From a virus: a DNA stretch of 60,459 nucleotides. A model generated the notes under the pieces. The model worked only from the letters and a program-made list of their open reading frames with translations. It made no database searches and was not told the DNA's origin. A program made the position numbers and the translations under genes. Positions 41,175 to 48,809 of this stretch are shown in pieces. The stretch's first letter is position 1. Every line of letters starts with the position of its first letter. Location: positions 1 to 60,459 of the IMG/VR virus record IMGVR_UViG_3300033150_000902; one strand, 5' to 3'.

Positions 41175-41542
41175 AAGTAGGACTGTATAATCAGAGAATA
41201 CTTGTAGGTCAAAGGAAAGAGGAGGATGTCCAAATCATTCCGAGATTTATTGATAACGTTTCCTCCCTCCTATCCAATACAAGCCCGATTGAAGAACACA
41301 ATTATTTGCTTGGAAAAGAGAATATTCAGTTACAATATTACATATGTCCTACTTTTAATGTTTGCGTCCTCATTTGGCCGCAAACGAACCTGTTCGTATT
41401 TTATTTGACTTCCCTCAAACAATTGCCAGTGCGTGATATAAACAACCTTATAATGGATTACTTCAACACCGATAAATTTGAGTATTCCGCAAGAACGATA
41501 GAGGAAATAGCAAGCAGCGAGTATTCTAATGCTTCTGATTGA
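41171..41542 (+). CDS. Hypothetical protein coupled to the exonuclease gene
   Basis: This 123-residue protein starts by ATGA overlap at 41171 and ends 14 bases into the next gene. It contains NVCVLIWPQTNLFVFYL as a hydrophobic strand and a C-terminal acidic helix. It could be a small accessory factor of the replisome. No family is known. Confidence 0.6.
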   Translation: MKVGLYNQRILVGQRKEEDVQIIPRFIDNVSSLLSNTSPIEEHNYLLGKENIQLQYYICPTFNVCVLIWPQTNLFVFYLTSLKQLPVRDINNLIMDYFNTDKFEYSARTIEEIASSEYSNASD

Positions 41543-42374
41543 TTCAAATAACCTTGCTCACATGGCGAAATACAGCGGCAGAGGTTTGGATAACGGCGTG
41601 GTATATGTTTTCCTGATAGGACTACTGACTCTTTGCCGGTTGTATCAAACCACGGATGTTGTGTTTGCTTGGGACAGTCGAAAATCTCTGCGCCGAAAGT
41701 TGTATGATCCGATGTATAAAAAGACCCGTATAGACGCAAGGGCGGCTAAAGACCAGGCAGAGCAAGAATACGATAAGGAGGCGTTCGCTCAATTTAACGA
41801 GCTCCGACGTTTTGTATTGCCTGATATGGGATTCAGAAATATCTTTCAATTCACCGGATACGAGGCGGATGACATACTCGTTGGATTGTGTAGGGACAAC
41901 CCAGATATTAATAAGATCGTGGTAAGCAGTGATCATGATCTGTTTCAAGTGTTGGCGTATTCTCGTACCGTAATCTATAATCCAAGATCGAAGAAAGAAA
42001 TTAATGCTCAAGAGTTCACGGAACAGAAAGGAATAGACCCTGCTGACTGGCCTATTGTCTTGGCCATTGCCGGCGACCCTGGCGACGGCGTGGTTGGCAT
42101 TAAAGGAATAGGTGAAAAGTATGCTATTAGATATTTGCGGAATGAATTATCCTCGTCTTCCAAGCGTTACAAATTGATCACGGAAAATTGGGATACGGTA
42201 GAGAAGAATATTCCTCTTGTGAAATTGCCTCTTGAAACATGGGATAAGCGAATTGCCTTGAATGAAAATGATATTACCGAGGAACGATTAAGAGCCGTGT
42301 TTTCAAAGTATAAATTTAACTCATTCTTGCATGGGAAGTACCGTCAAGGATGGGAAACGTTGTGTGTTTTGTAA
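41529..42374 (+). CDS. FEN-type 5'-3' exonuclease (PolA N-domain-like)
   Basis: This 281-residue protein begins MLLIDSNNLAHMAKY with acidic metal ligands (Asp5), then VVFAWDS, GYEADDILVG, IVVSSDHDLFQVL and the helix-hairpin-helix AGDPGDGVVGIKGIGEKYA. This is the T5/T7-like flap nuclease. It removes primers and flaps. Together with 39942 and 46429 it completes a three-gene version of DNA polymerase I. The TIGR-like array starts two bases after its stop. Confidence 0.88.
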   Translation: MLLIDSNNLAHMAKYSGRGLDNGVVYVFLIGLLTLCRLYQTTDVVFAWDSRKSLRRKLYDPMYKKTRIDARAAKDQAEQEYDKEAFAQFNELRRFVLPDMGFRNIFQFTGYEADDILVGLCRDNPDINKIVVSSDHDLFQVLAYSRTVIYNPRSKKEINAQEFTEQKGIDPADWPIVLAIAGDPGDGVVGIKGIGEKYAIRYLRNELSSSSKRYKLITENWDTVEKNIPLVKLPLETWDKRIALNENDITEERLRAVFSKYKFNSFLHGKYRQGWETLCVL

Positions 42375-42375
42375 G

Positions 42376-42714
42376 GAAGAAGCCAAGGGGCCAAAGAAAC
42401 CCAGGCTCCCCAAGCGAGCCAATGTTTTGAAGAAACCCACGACGCTCAAGCGAGCCAGTGAAGGGAAGAAACCCATGGTTGAGAAGCGAGCCAACCCACA
42501 CGAGAAGCCCAAGGAGCACGAAGTGAGCCAATAATGCGAAGAAACCCAAAGGCAGAAAGCGAGCCAGGTTTTCCAAGAAACCCAATAAGGATAAGCGAGC
42601 CAGTTATGAAAGAAAAGAAACCCAAAAGCTGAAAGCGCGCCATCGAGCTCAAGAAACCCATGATGACAAAGCGAGCCAAGGTCAATAAGAAACCCAGCGT
42701 AACTAAGCGTATCG
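42376..42714 (+). repeat. TIGR-type guide array 1 (two alternating repeats, 8-base spacers)
   Basis: Repeat 1 (AAGCGAGCCA) and repeat 2 (AAGAAACCCA) alternate every 18 bases with 8-base spacers between them, a 36-base period. Ten repeat-1 units (starts 42376, 42412, 42448, 42484, 42521, 42557, 42593, 42633, 42669, 42705) and nine repeat-2 units (42394 to 42687) are present. The first and last repeat 1 and the pair at 42502/42521 are degenerate, and one spacer (42603-42614) is 12 bases. No two spacers are the same. This is not CRISPR; it fits tandem interspaced guide arrays. Confidence 0.85.
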
Positions 42715-42762
42715 GCCCTGAAACCTAGAAACCTTTAACCCCAAACAGAAAGGAGTCTTAAA

Positions 42763-43731
42763 ATGGCGAAAGAAGAACTGAAAAAGAAAATCCTGAAAAC
42801 CCAGAACGGACTATGCGTTTTGACAGGAGAACCGCTCCCTGAAGATTTATCCCTGTTGGATACTGATCGGGAACAACAGAAAGCCGAGGGCGGCATCTAT
42901 ACAGAGGATAATACCAGGGTGGTAACTCCAGTGGCGCATATGGCAAGACACGGCAACCTGCGATTACGAGACAAAACATTAGACAAACTGAAAGCTCTTG
43001 TAGATGACCGTGAGCAAACAATGAAGTTATACAACAAGATAAATAACCAATTGCTTGCTTACCAAAGACGAACCGACAACCTTAATAATTCCACAATTGC
43101 TTTTCTTACTGACCATCTTGAATCGGTGGAAAAAGCATTGAAAGAAGTGACAAAAAAGGTTGAGAAGGAAGTGAAAAATCTTGCTAAAGTTAACCCTTTT
43201 GTGGCTACCATTCGGGCCGTCTCGGGTATAGGCGACATAACCGTAGCCTACTGTTTGGTCTATATTATTCTTGAAAAGGCTCCGCATGTATCGAGTTTAT
43301 GGAAGTACGCGGGCCTTCACGCACCTTCGCATAAACGGTATCCGAAAAAAGGAGAAAGTACGAAGGGCGGAGGCGGAAATAAAGCCCTGAGAACGGCGTT
43401 GTGGAATATGGCTAATTCGCAAGAGAAAAACATGAAAGGGGCTTACCGTCCAATATATGATCAGGTAAAAGCAAGGCTGGCGCAAAGTGATAAAATTGTT
43501 GAAACCAGAAATACTCAAGGTGTGCTTGTAAAAGTCCCGTGGAAAGAGGCGAAACCGTGTCACAGGCAAGGCGCGGCAAAGCGGGCGGTTATGAAGCATT
43601 TCCTTGCCGATTACTGGTACGTTGGAAGGACGCTGGCGGGGTTGCCTACAAATCCCCCCTATGCCGAGGCCATACTCGGGAAGGAAGGGCACCGAACAGT
43701 CGATCCGAGAGCAAGAGGATGGGTATTCTGA
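42763..43731 (+). CDS. Tas-like protein, HNH-like plus IS110/Nop-type domain
   Basis: In this 322-residue protein, residues about 14-66 resemble an HNH finger (CVLTGEPLP, LLDTDREQQKAEGGIYTEDN, VVTPVAHMARHGN), with Asn50 and His59 in place and Asp at the first His position. A coiled segment (75-145) leads to SGIGDITVAYCLVY and KYAGLHAPSHKRYPKKGES, then GGGGNKALRTALWNMA (203-217), the C-terminal Transposase_20 region of IS110. Tas proteins share this Nop-related region. It lies between two guide-like arrays and follows AAAGGAGTCTTAAA. It is most like TasH. Confidence 0.82.
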   Translation: MAKEELKKKILKTQNGLCVLTGEPLPEDLSLLDTDREQQKAEGGIYTEDNTRVVTPVAHMARHGNLRLRDKTLDKLKALVDDREQTMKLYNKINNQLLAYQRRTDNLNNSTIAFLTDHLESVEKALKEVTKKVEKEVKNLAKVNPFVATIRAVSGIGDITVAYCLVYIILEKAPHVSSLWKYAGLHAPSHKRYPKKGESTKGGGGNKALRTALWNMANSQEKNMKGAYRPIYDQVKARLAQSDKIVETRNTQGVLVKVPWKEAKPCHRQGAAKRAVMKHFLADYWYVGRTLAGLPTNPPYAEAILGKEGHRTVDPRARGWVF

Positions 43732-43781
43732 ATGTGAGTAACGCTTTAAGTAAGATAAAAAAGGAATCCATAATAAATGAA

Positions 43782-43935
43782 AAGCGAGCCACGATCCGTA
43801 AGAAACCCATGGAGGGCAAGCGAGCCACGATCTCGAAGAAACCCAGAGGACAAAAGCGAGCCAATAAACCGAAGAAACCCAACGAGAGGTAGCGAGCCAA
43901 AATTAAAAAGAAACCCAATGCGCTCAAGCGAACCA
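43782..43935 (+). repeat. TIGR-type guide array 2
   Basis: Five repeat-1 units (43782, 43818, 43854, 43890, 43926) and four repeat-2 units (43800, 43836, 43872, 43908) are spaced exactly 18 bases apart, with 8-base spacers. The last two repeat-1 copies each differ by one base. All eight spacers are different. It starts 51 bases after the Tas-like stop and carries the same repeat pair as array 1 in the same orientation. Confidence 0.85.
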
Positions 43936-43980
43936 ATAGCCAATAGAGAGAAAAACCAAATACCCAGGAGGAATTAAAAG

Positions 43981-44346
43981 ATGAAACGTTTTATAGTATC
44001 CGTAATGATTGGTCTATTTGCTACAGGTATTTTTTACATTCCGGCACAGGCGCAAGAAACCATTGATGAAAATAGTTTTGAATATCGTTTATCCATTTGC
44101 GCCAAATTTGAAAAGTTTGCCCGAACGATTATGCGATGTAGACAGAAGGGAGGTTCTTTAACGGAAATGCTTAAAATAGTTGATAAGGCGAATATGTCTG
44201 ACAAAGGAAAAGACGTGTGTAGAATAATTATCCTGATGGCTTTTGAAGAGCCGCGATACATGACAAAAGAAGTGCAACGACGAGCGGAAATACAATTCGG
44301 AAACAGGGTCAGTCGTGAATGTCTAAGCGGTTATTTCGATAAATGA
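43981..44346 (+). CDS. Exported small protein
   Basis: This 121-residue protein has an N-terminal signal peptide (MKRFIVSVMIGLFATGIFYIP, with AQAQ as a cleavage-like site). The mature part has four Cys (CAKFEKFARTIMRC, CRIIIL, SRECLSG) that could form disulfides. It follows GGAGGAATTAAAAG. It is a possible periplasmic effector or lysis-inhibitor; no family is recognised. Confidence 0.65.
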   Translation: MKRFIVSVMIGLFATGIFYIPAQAQETIDENSFEYRLSICAKFEKFARTIMRCRQKGGSLTEMLKIVDKANMSDKGKDVCRIIILMAFEEPRYMTKEVQRRAEIQFGNRVSRECLSGYFDK

Positions 44347-44756
44347 TTAGAAATAAAGAAGACATTGAAACAGAAGGCTACTATTGGTTTAGATGGGTAT
44401 CGCCTGATCGGGGGCCGTGTAATTCAACAGTAGCCAAGATAATTGATTTGGGCACACAAAAGAAAGTGTTAATATTTGATGATGAAGGAATAGAGGCATG
44501 GAATTTAGAGAAAATGAGATACCCCCATCAGTTTATTGGTCCTATCTTAAATCCCTTTATAGAAGAAAATAAAGAGCAAATGGACTTAATGACTCAATAC
44601 CTAAAAGACCCGAAATACCGGCGTAGGTACAAGTGGAAAAGGCATTGGCCTCGTTGCATAAAAAAAGGGGGAAAGAACAATGTTATCAAAACTAGCACGA
44701 ATTTCTGCCATTTTCTCTTGAGCATAAATTTTCTGAGGAGTGTTATACATATTTAA
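44343..44756 (+). CDS. Hypothetical protein with a repeated C-terminal segment
   Basis: The 137-residue frame starts by ATGA overlap. Residues 1-80 (EDIETEGYYWFRWVSPDRG, KVLIFDDEGIEAW) look like a genuine small domain. The MDLMTQYLKDPKYRRRYKW part (44580 on) is nearly identical to the start of the 46285 gene. The last about 20 residues read across a duplicated, degraded piece, so the C-terminus may be non-native. Confidence 0.6.
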   Translation: MIRNKEDIETEGYYWFRWVSPDRGPCNSTVAKIIDLGTQKKVLIFDDEGIEAWNLEKMRYPHQFIGPILNPFIEENKEQMDLMTQYLKDPKYRRRYKWKRHWPRCIKKGGKNNVIKTSTNFCHFLLSINFLRSVIHI

Positions 44757-44772
44757 TTAAGGGGATAAAACG

Positions 44773-45516
44773 ATGTACAAATTAACTCAATTAGATGGAA
44801 CAGATTTTTATTCAGGTACGATTAATTATGCTGAAAATATAGGTAAAATCATTCGTGTTAAAGATTATGATGGCCCGGAATTTGGAGTATGTGGCAAGGG
44901 TATTCATGCAAGTCGTAATCCTAACGATTGCTTTATTGAAGCGAAAATACCCTGTCGGGCATTTAGAGTACAGGGGATACAACGTATTGTGGGGAATAAA
45001 AAGAAGTCCCAGTATCAAGCAGTAAAAGTATTGGAGGAAATAACTGATTTGGATAAACTATTTGGCTGGAAGTACTCGGAAGCCATTAATCCTATACATC
45101 CCTTTATGATAAAGTCTCCAAAAATAACAGATGAGCATATTAAGTTATTGGAGAAGTGGACTTCGGTCTGGGATTGGTCTATGTATTCTGTCGTGGCTTC
45201 GGTCAGGGATTTGGTCAGGAATTTGGTCGTGGCTTCGGTCAGGGCTTCGGTTGGCGGGAATTCGATTGTGGTTTCAGTCAGGGCTTCGGCCAGGGATTTA
45301 GTTAGGGCTTCGATCTGGAATACGGTCTGGGCTTATGTAGGTTCTATATTTCCGAATATTAAAAAATGGAAATATGTAAAACATAAACTTGGTGAATATC
45401 CTTTTCAACCCGCAGTGGACTTATGGAAGCAGGGATTTGTACCGTCATTTGATGGCAAGACATGGAGATTGCATGCGTGCAAAAAGTCAAAAGTTTTATG
45501 GGAAGGGGAAATTTAA
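44773..45516 (+). CDS. Hypothetical protein with VRAS-type repeats
   Basis: This 247-residue protein has an N-terminal part (GTDFYSGTINYAENIGKII) and a hydrophobic region of short repeats (VVASVRDLVRNLVVASVRASV, VSVRASARDLVRASIWNTVW). A C-terminal part follows (YPFQPAVDLWKQGFVPSFDGKTWRLH). This layout occurs in uncharacterised phage proteins with Val/Arg/Ala/Ser/Trp repeats. The function is unknown. After its stop the same frame stays open to 45660 but lacks a start. Confidence 0.65.
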   Translation: MYKLTQLDGTDFYSGTINYAENIGKIIRVKDYDGPEFGVCGKGIHASRNPNDCFIEAKIPCRAFRVQGIQRIVGNKKKSQYQAVKVLEEITDLDKLFGWKYSEAINPIHPFMIKSPKITDEHIKLLEKWTSVWDWSMYSVVASVRDLVRNLVVASVRASVGGNSIVVSVRASARDLVRASIWNTVWAYVGSIFPNIKKWKYVKHKLGEYPFQPAVDLWKQGFVPSFDGKTWRLHACKKSKVLWEGEI

Positions 45517-45672
45517 TTTTTTACCAATGTTTGTTATGAAGAAATTAAATTTTGTAAGGCTTGTAGATACACCATTGAAATCAGAATACTTGCAGTTGAG
45601 ATTGAGGATATCATAATTCTAACAAGCAAAACCGACAGCGACGACTCAGCCCTGCCATAAGGAGTATAATAG

Positions 45673-45876
45673 ATGAAAAAAGAAACACTCGAACAAATTA
45701 AAAAAGAACTACAGGAAGAATGTCAATACGATCCTAACGAACCGATTGATTATATTCGCTCGGTAGTAGAAGATCAAGAATGTGAATGTAAAATCACAAA
45801 TAGTGATATTGTAATTTGCCCCTGGTGTCAAATTAAGGCGGCTTTGCAAGCTATAGATAGAAAGGAAGGTGATTGA
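45673..45876 (+). CDS. Small Cys-containing protein (paralogue of a deaminase N-domain)
   Basis: This 67-residue protein, MKKETLEQIKKELQEECQY..., has ECECK and CPWC. Its first 20 residues match the N-terminus of the dCMP deaminase at 59035 (LEQYKKELEQECQC). This suggests a shared zinc-binding mini-domain. It follows AAGGAGTATAATAG. The function is unknown. Confidence 0.65.
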   Translation: MKKETLEQIKKELQEECQYDPNEPIDYIRSVVEDQECECKITNSDIVICPWCQIKAALQAIDRKEGD

Positions 45877-45878
45877 AA

Positions 45879-46136
45879 ATGAAGGAGCCGTGGGAAATGA
45901 CGAAAAAGGATTTTGAGCTTGACTGGTATGAATATTTTGAGAGGTTTGCGGAGCGTGATCCCAACTTGAGTAAAGTCTTACGTGATCATAAAGAGACGGC
46001 GCAGGACTATGCTCAAGAGAAATTAGAAAACCTTCGTAAAAACAGAGAGCATGAAAAGCTGGTTAGACAGGCCATAAATGAGGGCAAGGCTGTGCCGGAT
46101 GAGGTATTGATAGATTATCCTGATTTAAGGGGATAA
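45879..46136 (+). CDS. Conserved small phage protein
   Basis: ATG 45879 (MKEPWEMTKKDFELDWYEYF) is used instead of the TTG two codons earlier, giving 85 residues. It is charged and helical and ends HEKLVRQAINEGKAVPDEVLIDYPDL, a tail found on many small phage proteins. The function is unknown. Confidence 0.65.
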   Translation: MKEPWEMTKKDFELDWYEYFERFAERDPNLSKVLRDHKETAQDYAQEKLENLRKNREHEKLVRQAINEGKAVPDEVLIDYPDLRG

Positions 46137-46284
46137 GACAGAATGCCAAGAAAAGGAGAATATGGTGGATGATATCCCTTAAATATTAATCTTGTTGAAA
46201 CATGGAAGGAAGAAGCGTGCTCCGTATTTCTCTTGAACACAAATTCTCAGAGTAAGAGCAAGTTGCGCCACATAAGGAGTAAAA

Positions 46285-46422
46285 ATGGACTTAATGACTC
46301 AATACCTGAAAGACCCGAAATACCGTCGCAGGTACAAGTGGGAAAGGTTCAAACTGCGCTGGTCAGAAAGATGGTGGTGCTTGAAACTGAAAATTCGGGC
46401 ACTCCTACAGAGACAAAGGTAA
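46285..46422 (+). CDS. Small basic protein (duplicate of the 44343 gene segment)
   Basis: A 45-residue gene starts at ATG 46285 behind AAGGAGTAAAA. It reads MDLMTQYLKDPKYRRRYKWE... and is very basic (KLRWSERWWCLKLKIRALLQRQR). Its first 19 residues repeat the segment at 44580. It lies just before the polymerase gene. The preceding 46137-46284 stretch holds only decayed fragments. Confidence 0.6.
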   Translation: MDLMTQYLKDPKYRRRYKWERFKLRWSERWWCLKLKIRALLQRQR

Positions 46423-46428
46423 TCGGTA

Positions 46429-47823
46429 ATGCAAATCACCGCTACAACAAAAGACGCATACTATTTGCTTCATGAAGGGTCGCTGGCGTTCGCACGCGCC
46501 GAGCAGGTAGGACTTAGGATTGACGTTGAGTACTGTGAAAGACAAAAAGTAATCCTCGACAAAAAAATCAATCGATTGAAAACCAAATTTGAGGAAACGA
46601 AATTCGGCCAAAGGTGGAAGCAGATATACGGAGCAAAATTCAATCTGAACTCCAACCCGCAGTTGTCCTATTGCCTGTATAAAGTTTTGAAAATAGAGCC
46701 TGTCAAACTGACCGATACCGGCATGGGTTCGACTGATGAAGAGGCGTTGTCATCCCTTGAAATGCCCGAATTAGACTTGCTCCTGCAAATTCGTAAACTG
46801 ATAAAAGTCAAAGACACCTATTTGGACTCTCTTATCAGGGAGCAAGTGCGGGGAGTGATTCATCCTTTTTTCAATCTACATACAGTGCGGACTTACCGTT
46901 CAAGTTCTGACAGACCTAATTTTCAGAACATCCCGAAAAGGGATAAGGAGTCCCAAAAGATTGTTCGCGGAGCGATCTATCCCCGCCCTGGCCATCAGTT
47001 ATTGGAAGTTGACTACTCAGGGATAGAGGTCAGGATAGCCGGTGTCTATACGCAGGATGAAAAGTTGATTTACGATACAGTTCATGGGGACATGCACACA
47101 GATATGGCTATTGAATTGTACATGCTTGATTCCCTGAACAAACATCATTCAGGAGAAGCCCAGTTGCGGCAAGGGGCGAAAAACGGTTTTGTTTTCCCTC
47201 AATTCTACGGCGATTATTACGGTAATTGTGTTCCTAACCTTCTTAAATGGGCGAAGGACGCTACTCTTGAGGACGGCACGCCTGCCTTAGTCCATCTGAA
47301 CGATAAAGGATTGGTGAAACTGACCAAAACAGGGAAACTTAGAAACTCGGATAAATTCATGGATCATGTAAAACAAGTTGAAGATCAATTTTGGAATGAT
47401 CGTTATAGAAAATACACTGAGTGGAAAGAAAAGACTTGGAGAAGGTACCAAAAGACAGGATACATCGAATTCCTTAGCGGATTTCGTTGTTCGGGAGTCA
47501 TGCGTAAAAATGAGGTGCTGAACACTCCTATTCAGGGAACGGCCTTTCACTGTCTTTTATGGTCATTTATCCAAGTTGACAAACTTTCCCGGAAAGAGAA
47601 GTGGGATACTAAATTAATTGGGCAAATTCATGACTCAATGCTCTTGGATGTAAATCCAAAAGAACTGAATATGGTGGCTAAGAAGGTGCAAGACATTAGT
47701 TGCAACGAATTATCTAAGGCATGGCCCTGGCTAAACGTACCCCTTGAAGTAGAAGCTGAGATTTGTCCCGTGGATAGACCGTGGGCGGACAAGACAGACT
47801 GGGAAATCCCAAACAATTTTTGA
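46429..47823 (+). CDS. Family A DNA polymerase (polymerase domain only)
   Basis: At 464 residues this matches the polymerase module without exonucleases. Motif A is LLEVDYSGIEVR (Asp195), motif B RQGAKNGFVFPQFYG (residues 247-261) and motif C GQIHDSMLL (His401, Asp402). DRPNFQNIPK is also present. It copies the phage genome, with proofreading and 5' exonuclease supplied by separate genes. The protein starts with the thumb-like helical region. Confidence 0.92.
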   Translation: MQITATTKDAYYLLHEGSLAFARAEQVGLRIDVEYCERQKVILDKKINRLKTKFEETKFGQRWKQIYGAKFNLNSNPQLSYCLYKVLKIEPVKLTDTGMGSTDEEALSSLEMPELDLLLQIRKLIKVKDTYLDSLIREQVRGVIHPFFNLHTVRTYRSSSDRPNFQNIPKRDKESQKIVRGAIYPRPGHQLLEVDYSGIEVRIAGVYTQDEKLIYDTVHGDMHTDMAIELYMLDSLNKHHSGEAQLRQGAKNGFVFPQFYGDYYGNCVPNLLKWAKDATLEDGTPALVHLNDKGLVKLTKTGKLRNSDKFMDHVKQVEDQFWNDRYRKYTEWKEKTWRRYQKTGYIEFLSGFRCSGVMRKNEVLNTPIQGTAFHCLLWSFIQVDKLSRKEKWDTKLIGQIHDSMLLDVNPKELNMVAKKVQDISCNELSKAWPWLNVPLEVEAEICPVDRPWADKTDWEIPNNF

Positions 47824-47830
47824 TTTTTTT

Positions 47831-47876
47831 CATTTTTTTCGCCACGAAATGAAAAAAAATTATATAATATATGTAG
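47831..47876 (+). promoter_or_regulatory. Conserved promoter element, copy 2
   Basis: This 46-base block is nearly identical to 37490-37534. It contains TATAAT at 47863-47868 and a near-perfect inverted repeat (TTTTTTTCATTT and AAATGAAAAAAA around CGCCACG). It starts 8 bases after the polymerase stop and ends 13 bases before the clamp-loader gene. It could restart transcription of the second half of the operon. Confidence 0.7.
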
Positions 47877-47888
47877 AGGCACGATAGA

Positions 47889-48803
47889 ATGAGTTTATAC
47901 CTGAAATACAGACCTAAGTCACTGGATGAAATATACGGTAATTCCGATCTGGTAAGGACTTTATCCAATATTCTGTCCGATGTTGAAACTTGTCCTCAAG
48001 TCTTTATGCTTCACGGTCCTACCGGTTGTGGAAAAACAACTATCGCCAGAATCATAGCCAACAGATTGGAATGCAAAGGAATGGACTTGCGGGAAGTGGA
48101 CGTTGCCGACTACAGGGGGATTGATTCAATTCGGGAAATCAGAAAGCAGGCGCAGTTCCGTCCTCTTGAAGGCAAGTGCAAAGTTTGGATTCTTGATGAG
48201 TGCCACCGGCTAACGCCGGACGCTCAATCCGCCTTGCTGAAAATACTTGAGGATACTCCTAAAGATGTCTATTTCATTCTTTGCACAACCGACCCTCAAA
48301 AAGTATTGCCTACAATACGCGGACGGTGCAGTCAATTTCAGGTCAAGCAATTGTCACCCGATGATATGTTCGCTTTGTTAAGATCAATAGTCAAGGCGGA
48401 AGGAGAGCGACTGCCAAAAACAGTATACGATCAGATTATTCAGGACAGTTTAGGGCATCCGAGAAACGCCATACAAACGCTTGAACAAGTGCTGCAAGCG
48501 GAGCCGGATGACAGATTAAAGGTAGCCAAGAGAGCGGCGGAGGAACAATCCCAATCTATTGAGCTTTGCCGAGCATTGTTAAAGGGCGCAGGATGGAAAG
48601 AGATCACAAATATCTTGTCCGGTCTACAAGAACAGGACCCTGAAGGAATTCGCCGCCACGTCCTCGCTTACTGCAACAGCATTCTACTGAAGGGAAGAAA
48701 TGATCAGGCGGCGCGGGTAATGGAGGAATTCATTGAACCTTTTTGGAATGCAGGCAAACCGGGATTGACTCTTGCTTGCTATTCCGTGATTTTTGGAGGG
48801 TAA
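47889..48803 (+). CDS. Clamp loader ATPase (DnaX-like)
   Basis: This 304-residue AAA+ protein begins MSLYLKYRPKSLDEIYG, with Walker A HGPTGCGKTT, DEAD-like ILDECHRLT, LLKILEDTP and the SRC-type motif IRGRCSQFQ. This is the gamma/tau core. It opens the sliding clamp encoded upstream. It lacks a zinc finger and tau tail, as in many phage loaders. Confidence 0.88.
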   Translation: MSLYLKYRPKSLDEIYGNSDLVRTLSNILSDVETCPQVFMLHGPTGCGKTTIARIIANRLECKGMDLREVDVADYRGIDSIREIRKQAQFRPLEGKCKVWILDECHRLTPDAQSALLKILEDTPKDVYFILCTTDPQKVLPTIRGRCSQFQVKQLSPDDMFALLRSIVKAEGERLPKTVYDQIIQDSLGHPRNAIQTLEQVLQAEPDDRLKVAKRAAEEQSQSIELCRALLKGAGWKEITNILSGLQEQDPEGIRRHVLAYCNSILLKGRNDQAARVMEEFIEPFWNAGKPGLTLACYSVIFGG

Positions 48804-48809
48804 ATAATC

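Noticed and set aside
42316-42685. Long antisense frames with GFL/LAR/GSL repeats over array 1
   Set aside because: The 36-base period equals 12 codons, so all frames show protein-like repeats without stops. They lack ribosome sites and the same pattern appears over array 2.
42763-43731. Ordinary IS110 transposon insertion
   Set aside because: No target duplication or defined ends are seen, an HNH-like N-terminus is present, and matching arrays flank both sides.
42376-43935. CRISPR array
   Set aside because: Repeats are 10 bases and spacers 8 bases, with two alternating repeats and no Cas genes.
43646-43943. Antisense frames over array 2
   Set aside because: Same periodicity artefact; no start context.
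45517-45660. Open frame continuing after the stop of the 44773 gene
   Set aside because: No start codon or ribosome site; better seen as a remnant.
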